Of a stretch of 9,206 nt of DNA, positions 4,830 to 9,206 are shown piece after piece (position 1 is the first letter of the stretch; the number at the start of each line of letters is the position of its first letter). The notes under the pieces were generated by a model, which saw nothing but the letters and a program-made list of their open reading frames with translations, ran no database searches and was not told the DNA's origin. The stretch comes from Archaeoglobus_B sp964471215. Its GTDB lineage: Archaea > Halobacteriota > Archaeoglobi > Archaeoglobales > Archaeoglobaceae. The DNA lies in assembly GCA_964471215.1 (NCBI GenBank), contig CAYYFC010000048.1, forward strand, positions 1 to 9,206. Direction: 5' to 3'. The position numbers and the translations under genes are program-made.

Positions 4830-6068
4830 ATGGAATCGATTAAACTCGTCGAGTTGTTATTAACGGCAGAAGTCTATAACAGGTTTGAGGAGCTCACGGA
4901 GGACGACATACCTAGGGATATAAGAAAACTCCTGTACGGAAGGGAAGGTATAAAGAGGCCCCTTGTCATTAAGTACGATACTGCAAAGAGACTGATAGGA
5001 AAGGATCTCGATTCCGTGCTCAAAAAACTTCCTTTTGTCGATTACAATACGTTTACAAAGCAGATAAAACTGACGTCTTTTGAAATAGCGATAAAATGGC
5101 TCCTGCAGAACGGGCTTGAGAACATAAGGAGAAATCCTGTTCTTGCATATTACTATCAGAACTACGATTCCCTGAATGTCTCGTATGAGAGCGCTAAAAA
5201 GATGAACAAACCCAAGTACAGCGACAGGGAGTGGCTGATGTACATGATCTCAGAACTGGAAAAAAACAAGGAAACTGCCGAGATGCTAAGCCTTGTCAGG
5301 ATATATTCTCCCGAAGACATAAGGGTTGACTTCTCGGACATAGCTCTTACAGATGATCAGATAGAGGAGATGAGGAAGATAGAAATTGCGCTCGAGGAAA
5401 GGGAATTTTTAAAGGAGATAGGTTTGATAGATATAGGAAAGTTACTATTCATAGGACCTCCAGGGACGGGTAAGACTACAACAGCCAGAGCTCTGAGCAG
5501 GAAACTCGGATTACCATTGGTCGAGGTAAAGTTATCAATGATAACCTCCCAGTACCTGGGTGAAACTTCGAAGAACATAGAGAAGGTTTTCGAAGTTGCC
5601 AAGATGCTGAGCCCGTGCATACTCTTCATAGACGAGTTCGATTACGTGGCAAAGACTAGAACAAGCGATGAACATGCAGCTGTTAAGAGAGCTGTGAACA
5701 CGCTGCTCAAATCGATAGATGAGATAAATCTCGTGGAAGACGGTGTAATACTCATAGCGGCAACAAACCATCCAAATCTATTGGATCCCGCTGTATGGAG
5801 GAGATTCGATAAGATAGTTGAATTCTCAAAACCATCCGAGAAGCTGAGAAAAAAGATATTTGAAATATTTCTGGCAAAAATACCGGGTAATTACGATATA
5901 GAGGAGCTCGTAAAGATGACGGATGATTTCACAGGAGCTGAGATAAAGCTAGTCGTCAGAGAAGCAGTTCTGAAAGCCCTTCTGGAGGGAAGAAGAGAGA
6001 TAAAGCAAGAAGATCTGATGTACGCGATAGGTGATGTTAAGGAGAGGTTGAAGGTAAGAGGTTATTAG
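4830..6068 (+). CDS. AAA+ ATPase with uncharacterised N-terminal domain (412 aa)
   Basis: A single classic AAA module occupies about 165-410. It has Walker A GPPGTGKT (209-216), pore-loop-like QYLGE (241-245), Walker B ILFIDEFD (264-271), sensor 1 AATN (310-313), arginine-finger region AVWRRFD (321-327), and sensor 2 GAEIK (369-373), followed by the C-terminal lid helices. This layout is that of the classical (Cdc48/katanin/proteasomal-ATPase) clade, with the aromatic-hydrophobic-Gly pore loop expected of a polypeptide-threading hexamer. The first 165 residues match no domain I know: they lack the Cdc48 double-psi barrel and the PAN coiled coil/OB region. There is one AAA ring only and no C-terminal HbYX-type proteasome docking motif (it ends KVRGY). 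Substrate and partner are unknown. It appears leaderless. Confidence 0.93.
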   Translation: MESIKLVELLLTAEVYNRFEELTEDDIPRDIRKLLYGREGIKRPLVIKYDTAKRLIGKDLDSVLKKLPFVDYNTFTKQIKLTSFEIAIKWLLQNGLENIRRNPVLAYYYQNYDSLNVSYESAKKMNKPKYSDREWLMYMISELEKNKETAEMLSLVRIYSPEDIRVDFSDIALTDDQIEEMRKIEIALEEREFLKEIGLIDIGKLLFIGPPGTGKTTTARALSRKLGLPLVEVKLSMITSQYLGETSKNIEKVFEVAKMLSPCILFIDEFDYVAKTRTSDEHAAVKRAVNTLLKSIDEINLVEDGVILIAATNHPNLLDPAVWRRFDKIVEFSKPSEKLRKKIFEIFLAKIPGNYDIEELVKMTDDFTGAEIKLVVREAVLKALLEGRREIKQEDLMYAIGDVKERLKVRGY

Positions 6069-6098
6069 GTTATTTTATAAATCATAATTTGCAAAAAC

Positions 6099-6106
6099 TT
6101 AATTAA
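6099..6106 (+). promoter_or_regulatory. TATA box of tRNA-Leu
   Basis: TTAATTAA, preceded by A-rich BRE-like GCAAAAAC, lies about 30 bases upstream of the predicted transcript start near 6129, four bases before the mature tRNA. Confidence 0.5.
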
Positions 6107-6132
6107 TCCTGTTCTATAATCTTGAGGGGAAA

Positions 6133-6216
6133 GCGGGGGTTGCCGAGTCAGGAAAAGGCGCCGGATTTAGGGTCCGGTCCCGTAGGGGTTCGAGGGTTCA
6201 AATCCCTCCCCCCGCA
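6133..6216 (+). tRNA. tRNA-Leu (anticodon UAG)
   Basis: A complete class II cloverleaf can be drawn. The acceptor stem is GCGGGGG (6133-6139) with CCCCCGC (6209-6215), followed by discriminator A6216. The D stem is GCC/GGC (6142-6144/6157-6159). The anticodon stem CCGGA/TCCGG (6161-6165/6173-6177) has loop TTTAGGG, giving anticodon TAG at 6168-6170. A long variable arm with CCC/GGG (6178-6191) is characteristic of Leu/Ser tRNAs. The T arm is GAGGG/CCCTC with loop TTCAAAT. It decodes CUN-type Leu codons. There is no intron and no encoded CCA. The high GC content of the stems fits a thermophile. Confidence 0.97.
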
Positions 6217-6249
6217 TGTTCTTAATCTTTTCATATTACAAGGATTAAA

Positions 6250-6856
6250 CACGGACTAAGGACAATTCATACAACGTATTTTGAAATAAGGAGAAGAATC
6301 CAAAAGTTGTCTAGGTATAAACCGATAAAATCTAAAAGACTTATGGAAAAGTATTCTGGAAGAGAGAAAAGAAAATCTCATGATTTGTGTCATAAAATAG
6401 CTAAGATAATCGTGGATTTTGCTAAAGAGCATAATCTTGGAATAATAATGGAAGATTTGAATGGAATTCGAAAGAAAGTAAATAAAGGTAGAAACCTTAA
6501 TCGTAGATTACATTCGTGGAACTTCAGAAAGTTACAGTTTTTCATAGAATACAAAGCTAAGCTTAACGGAATTCCTGTCATTTACGTTAAACCAAATAAG
6601 ACCTCTAGCCTCTGCCCAAGATGTGGTGGAAAATTAGCACCGAATGGACAGAGGTTGTTAAAGTGTAAATGCGGTTATGAAAACGATAGAGATGTTATAG
6701 CTTGTTTGATCAGGAGTCCCCGTCCCCCCTGAATGCCTCTCTATGAAAATTAGAGAGAGGAACTCCTCAAAGTGGTTAAATGTTACTGTTTACCCCTTAA
6801 ACCGCCTTGAGGAGAGAACGATGTCTCACCAACCTGTACTACATATAGTTAGGTAA
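6250..6856 (+). pseudogene. tnpB: tnpB remnant, 5'-truncated and frameshifted (IS200/IS605 family)
   Basis: The frame is open from 6226, and recognisable TnpB sequence begins near 6260 (IHTTYFEIRRRIQKL), continuing through KYSGREKRKSHDLCHKIAK. The RuvC-II motif IIMEDLNGIR has its Glu at 6451-6453. Next come RRLHSW and a zinc-finger pair CPRCGG/CKCGYENDRD with the RuvC-III Asp. The N-terminal half with RuvC-I is missing, so nuclease activity is not expected. After VIACL the frame breaks: the annotated frame ends at 6731, while the +1 frame continues VPVPPECLSMKIRERN to a stop at 6854-6856, consistent with a small indel near 6712. TnpB is an RNA-guided nuclease encoded by these transposons. The remnant lies directly behind tRNA-Leu; no tnpA is present. 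Confidence 0.88.
6736..6814 (+). other. Two hairpins in the tnpB 3' end (omega-RNA-like region)
   Basis: CCTCTCT (6736-6742) pairs with AGAGAGG (6754-6760). CTCCTCAA (6763-6770) pairs with TTGAGGAG (6807-6814), and the second stem extends inward through GGTTAA with TTAAACC. In this transposon class the omega-RNA overlaps the tnpB 3' end, so these stems may belong to the old guide-RNA scaffold or right end. The assignment is inference; the stems themselves are visible. Confidence 0.45.
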
Positions 6857-6985
6857 GAGCCGCTTATTCCCATAGCTGCAGACATTAAAATAACCCTCTA
6901 GTTTCATATATTCTAAAGGCTAATAATTCACGAAGCATCATCCGGTTTTGCCCGAATCCATACAGGTTAAATATAACTGAATTTG

Positions 6986-7675
6986 TCACTTTTTACCGAA
7001 AAATTCAACCTCATTTAAAAATCTTACTCTGGATAATGGTTTGAGACATTTCGTATATATTTCTCTTAACAGTAAAATAACCCAGACGGAATAAGCGAGA
7101 CCGGAAGGAATTAAAAAGGAATTTCTATTGTACGACACGAAATCCATGCAAATGCTGGCAAATCCGATCAGAACACTTGCATATGCAAAGACCCTGAAGG
7201 AATCGGTGAGATCTATTAACTCTATTAAACTCGAAATCTCCTTTGAATACTTAATGAGTATCAAAACAATCAATAAAACGAGTAATGTTATAGCGGTTCC
7301 CCATAGTGCTGAGATTTCGGCTGTAAATGATATCGACAGGTGATATATTAGGAGGTTAAGAGCTATTGCGTGAATGATTACATCGATGCACTCTCTTCCG
7401 ATCTTAATTCTCGTATGAAATAGTATCCATAGATTTATGGCAAAAATGGCTAGTAGAACGGGTATGTAAAAGTAGTAAGCATGATAAACCCTATCCAAGC
7501 CAAAGTAAATCATAATACCTGTTAACCCCTCAAGGCCAACGAGGACGAATAACGAGAGAAGTATGACGATTAAATGTCTCGGCCTGAGCAGCAGAATTCT
7601 TTCATCTGAGTGTAAAGAAGAGTAAGCTACACACGAAACAGCTATGAGTGCAAAACCTATAATCGCTCTTATCAT
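6986..7675 (-). CDS. Uncharacterised seven-helix membrane protein (229 aa)
   Basis: Seven hydrophobic segments are visible at about residues 2-19, 35-58, 68-87, 97-116, 121-142, 162-180 and 187-204, separated by short loops. The C-terminal tail is basic (about 208-229, ending FFGKK). Loop Arg/Lys (DERILLLRPRH, HTRIKIGR, KYSKE) would face the cytoplasm by the positive-inside rule. I see no catalytic or transport motif and do not recognise the family. ATG 7675 is preferred over TTG 7678. A TATA-like element about 25 bases upstream suggests leaderless expression. It is the only intact gene among mobile-element remnants, and its base composition matches the left-hand chromosomal genes, so it is probably a resident gene. 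Confidence 0.85.
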   Translation of the reverse strand: MIRAIIGFALIAVSCVAYSSLHSDERILLLRPRHLIVILLSLFVLVGLEGLTGIMIYFGLDRVYHAYYFYIPVLLAIFAINLWILFHTRIKIGRECIDVIIHAIALNLLIYHLSISFTAEISALWGTAITLLVLLIVLILIKYSKEISSLIELIDLTDSFRVFAYASVLIGFASICMDFVSYNRNSFLIPSGLAYSVWVILLLREIYTKCLKPLSRVRFLNEVEFFGKK

Positions 7676-7695
7676 CAATTTATGTTCTGAAATAT

Positions 7696-7703
7696 TAATA
7701 TAA
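7696..7703 (-). promoter_or_regulatory. TATA box of the membrane-protein gene
   Basis: The minus strand reads TTATATTA within a T/A-rich run, placed so that transcription would begin at about the start codon (7675). The bases from here to about 7910 contain no gene or structure that I can support. Confidence 0.45.
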
Positions 7704-7911
7704 AAAATTTAGCATTTATATAGATAATCTGTACATAATATTGTATGATGGAATTACACTTTAATTACATTAAGACTATTGTTAAACCATCTCTTTTTTC
7801 TCAGTCGAATAAGTAACCTTTAGATATGCAGAATCCCAAGAAATGCTCGAGTAATTGTAAGAATTCGGGGTTTCGACGGGTTCACGATTAAGATGTAAAA
7901 ATTCGGGACAT

Positions 7912-8028
7912 TTAACCTCCTCCCCGCACTGAAGTGCGAGGATTCCTTGCGGGGAGATTTGCGCATATCCTCATCGGATATACGCGGGGTGGGCCAGCAC
8001 CCCGTTAAACCCGTCTTTCGCAAGGCGG
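7912..8028 (-). ncRNA. Omega-RNA-like hairpin chain / right end of a lost TnpB element
   Basis: Four consecutive stem-loops can be drawn. They are 8011-8017/8022-8028 (7 bp, UUCG-sized loop); 7985-7991/7998-8004 (7 bp, perfect); 7961-7970/7976-7985 (9 of 10 bp); and, at the 3' end, two competing stems sharing one strand: 7920-7928/7948-7956 (9 bp perfect) or 7922-7929/7934-7941 (8 bp, one G-U). On the minus strand the last hairpin ends in GTGCGGGGAGGAGG, which resembles what I recall at the 3' end of IS1341-type TnpB elements, where the guide would follow. It lies about 110 bases downstream of a tnpB C-terminal fragment on the same strand. Structure is seen; identity is inference. Confidence 0.6.
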
Positions 8029-8136
8029 AGAAGTAGGCTATAGTTCCCCTTGCTCGTTTTACCTTCCCTTCCCACCCGACATCGATAAATCAGAGAGAGT
8101 CTTTATAAAACGAACTCTCCACCAACCTCCCCTAAT

Positions 8137-8178
8137 TCATCCCCGCTCTAAGGCTTTCTTAGCGACGTTTTGTAAAGG
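8137..8178 (-). pseudogene. tnpB: tnpB C-terminal fragment (13 codons)
   Basis: In one minus-strand frame the bases read PLQNVAKKALERG then stop. 'N.AKKALERG' is typical of the last residues of archaeal TnpB proteins. Everything upstream of it is replaced by hepT-like sequence on the other strand, so the gene is gone apart from its tail. The following hairpin chain on the same strand supports the assignment; alone this fragment would be too short to call. Confidence 0.5.
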
Positions 8179-8180
8179 TG

Positions 8181-8422
8181 TTTTTACAGCACATCTTGGA
8201 AAGCATAGAGAGAATTGAAGGGTACACAAAGGATATAACTAGAGTTTATGAGGAATTATCAGCTACAGGATGCTGTTATAAGAAGGATTGAGATAATCGG
8301 TGAAGCTGTGAAAAACTTACCTAAGAGCTTTAGAGATAAGTACCCTGAAGTTCCTTGAAAACAGATTGCTGGGATGAGAGATGTTTTTACTCATGGTTAC
8401 TTTAGAATTGATCTTTACTTAG
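8181..8422 (+). pseudogene. hepT-like HEPN (DUF86) toxin pseudogene
   Basis: The first frame gives FLQHILESIERIEGYTKDIT (8181-8240). A one-base shift near 8243 continues as FMRNYQLQDAVIRRIEIIGEAVKNLPK and KYPEVP. Then TGA (8356-8358) stands where relatives have Trp (VPWKQIAGMRD). The frame continues to RDVFTHGY, the HEPN RNase motif (R-x4-H-x-Y), and YFRIDLYLV, where the IS element begins. These are clear DUF86/HepT signatures, a toxin that is normally paired with an MntA-type nucleotidyltransferase antitoxin. No antitoxin gene is present. A frameshift, a nonsense codon and loss of the C-terminus make it inactive. Confidence 0.85.
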
Positions 8423-8446
8423 TGGACGTGTCCACTTAACACAAAC
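8423..8446 (+). repeat. IS6-like terminal inverted repeat, left
   Basis: It aligns with the reverse complement of 9089-9112, with blocks TGGAC, GTCCA, ACA and AAA conserved (about 17 of 24 positions by eye). The outer half is palindromic. Confidence 0.65.
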
Positions 8447-9060
8447 ACCACCTTAACCGATTGTAATAAAGCATAAACAGCTTACAGAACAAATTCTAAC
8501 AGAACTCAAACAGCTAATTGAGCAAAAGAATACCTCTGCTTTAAAGAAGAGAACAATGATTCAACCTTGCTTCTCTCACCGAAAGGACTGATGCTCAAAT
8601 TCTAAATCAAGGCTTTTCAGTGCATCGATCAGCCAAGGAGCCTTATCAACGATGAATCTAGGCTTGTTCTCACAGTAATTCAGCACTTCTTTGATGAAAG
8701 ACTTCGTAGTCAGACAATTTCTCGTTGGATAAACCCTCATAAAAACTAATTCATCTCTCTCGACATCAACTGCTGAATAAACACAGTACTTCTTTTTTCT
8801 TGCTTTAACTACAGTTTCATCTATTGCTATTAGATTTCTTTGCCTTCTCTCTGTTGAAATTGGTAATTTCTCTTCAAATTTCTTTATCAGTTCCATACAT
8901 ATGTTTTCGAGACTGGATGAAGCTCTGACAGAATTCTGCCAGTTCTTCTCACTGAGGATGTTTGAATGTATGTCGCTACACCGAATATTTTGATTTCAAG
9001 AGGTACTTTGTTCCTCTCAAAGACCTTCAACTCCTTTACAATTTCCTTTACTTTTAGTAT
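8436..9060 (-). pseudogene. IS6-like DDE transposase, multiply frameshifted
   Basis: The N-terminal part (minus, from 9060) reads ILKVKEIVKELKVFERNKVP and on to SKTYVWN. There, one G is missing from an expected TGG (near 8888) and the frame shifts into IKKFEEKLPISTERRQRNLI. The catalytic segments are AIDETVVK (first Asp), RFIVDKAPWLIDAL (second Asp) and, after another one-base shift near 8577, GERSKVESLF (Glu, 28 residues after the second Asp). The same spacing occurs in haloarchaeal IS6-group transposases as I remember them. Two more shifts follow before NLFCKLFMLYYNRLRWCLC and a stop at 8436-8438. The longest intact stretch (106 codons, 8576-8896) is not a functional protein. Confidence 0.85.
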
Positions 9061-9088
9061 AATAATGCATGATTTTAAGTATTTATAG

Positions 9089-9112
9089 CTTTATGTAACT
9101 TGGACGGGTCCA
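9089..9112 (-). repeat. IS6-like terminal inverted repeat, right
   Basis: Partner of 8423-8446. The outer TGGACCCGTCCA is a near-dyad, and the element ends at the T opposite 9112. Confidence 0.65.
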
Positions 9113-9128
9113 TTAATCTCAATAAAAA

Positions 9129-9139
9129 AGCTTAAATAC
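9129..9139 (+). promoter_or_regulatory. TATA box at the right edge
   Basis: AGCTTAAATAC lies just outside the IS element and would start transcription near 9160. It appears to belong to a gene running out of the window. Confidence 0.45.
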
Positions 9140-9176
9140 AGATATTGGAACTGTGTACATATGGTGAAAATAGGTG

Positions 9177-9206
9177 ATGAATTTTGGATTAAGCAGAGCC
9201 ATTAGG
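9177..9206 (+). CDS. Possible start of a gene leaving the window (10 codons)
   Basis: ATG 9177 opens MNFGLSRAIR, still open at the window edge, with GGTGA (9163-9167) nine bases upstream as a possible SD. The competing reading from ATG 9161 stops after 14 codons (TAG 9203-9205). There is too little sequence to name a product. Confidence 0.25.
   Translation, partial: MNFGLSRAIR

Larger units (their letters stand above)
8423..9112 (-). mobile_element. Decayed IS6-like insertion sequence, about 690 bp
   Basis: The ends are imperfect inverted repeats: reading inward, TGGACGTGTCCACTTAACA (from 8423) and TGGACCCGTCCAAGTTACA (from 9112). Each end is itself a dyad (TGGAC..GTCCA). Between them lies one transposase gene, full-length but frameshifted, on the minus strand. 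The small size and single DDE gene fit the IS6 group. No matching target duplication is visible, and the right flank does not continue hepT, so the site has been rearranged after insertion. Confidence 0.75.

Noticed and set aside
6880..6960. C/D-box sRNA on the minus strand (ATGATGC as box C)
   Set aside because: The box C match is imperfect and there is no CTGA box D at a suitable distance.
7743..7803. C/D-box-like GATGG ... CTCAGT on the plus strand
   Set aside because: No proper box D, no internal C'/D' boxes and no terminal stem.
7840..7915. Short repeated TTCGGG motifs as a possible CRISPR remnant
   Set aside because: Only two short, dissimilar copies, with no regular spacing or repeat unit.
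7820..8023. 67-codon open frame on the minus strand
   Set aside because: It spans the hairpin chain and right end of a lost TnpB element; the sequence is better explained by RNA structure, with no protein-like features.
8576..8896. 106-codon frame as an intact transposase gene
   Set aside because: Sequence continuing the same protein is found in other frames on both sides, so this is only the middle of a broken gene.
9161..9205. 14-codon leaderless open frame (MVKIGDEFW...)
   Set aside because: It stops within the window; an overlapping frame from ATG 9177 with an SD is a slightly better candidate, though also weak.

Overview
The window looks like chromosomal DNA of a thermophilic euryarchaeon. 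Evidence: archaeal RadA, an archaeal-type GlnA, TATA/BRE-like elements placed for archaeal initiation, Shine-Dalgarno (SD) sequences matching the archaeal 16S 3' end (GGAGGTGATC), a tRNA-Leu with very GC-rich stems, and an archaeal H/ACA guide RNA. Archaeoglobi-like is my best guess from gene flavour, but the species cannot be proved from this sequence alone.

Left part (1-2535, minus strand): an overlapping three-gene operon encodes a KaiC-like RecA-fold ATPase, a Roadblock/LC7-like small protein, and the start of a FIST-domain sensor protein that leaves the window. Upstream on the same strand, with its own promoter, is radA. The operon looks like a signalling cassette (ATPase switch, dimeric platform, ligand-sensing domain).

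Centre (2536-4303, plus strand): a compact divergent promoter separates radA from a previously uncalled RNA gene at 2582-2641. This RNA folds as a canonical archaeal single-hairpin H/ACA sRNA with a kink-loop and ACA box. Its pocket matches a conserved 23S rRNA segment near the peptidyl-transferase centre. glnA (glutamine synthetase) follows with its own promoter.

Middle (4304-6216, plus strand): a perfect 9-bp inverted repeat precedes an unrecognised 105-residue basic protein. Then come a single-domain AAA+ ATPase with an uncharacterised N-terminal region, and tRNA-Leu(UAG).

Right part (6217-9206): this is a mobile-element graveyard around one intact gene for a seven-helix membrane protein (6986-7675, minus). 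The remnants are a tnpB lacking its 5' end (plus); a second tnpB reduced to its last codons but followed by an intact-looking chain of hairpins typical of an omega-RNA/right end (minus); a hepT-like HEPN toxin gene with a frameshift and a nonsense codon; and a 690-bp IS6-like element with recognisable imperfect terminal inverted repeats but a multiply frameshifted transposase. The last 75 bases hold a promoter and possibly the start of another gene.
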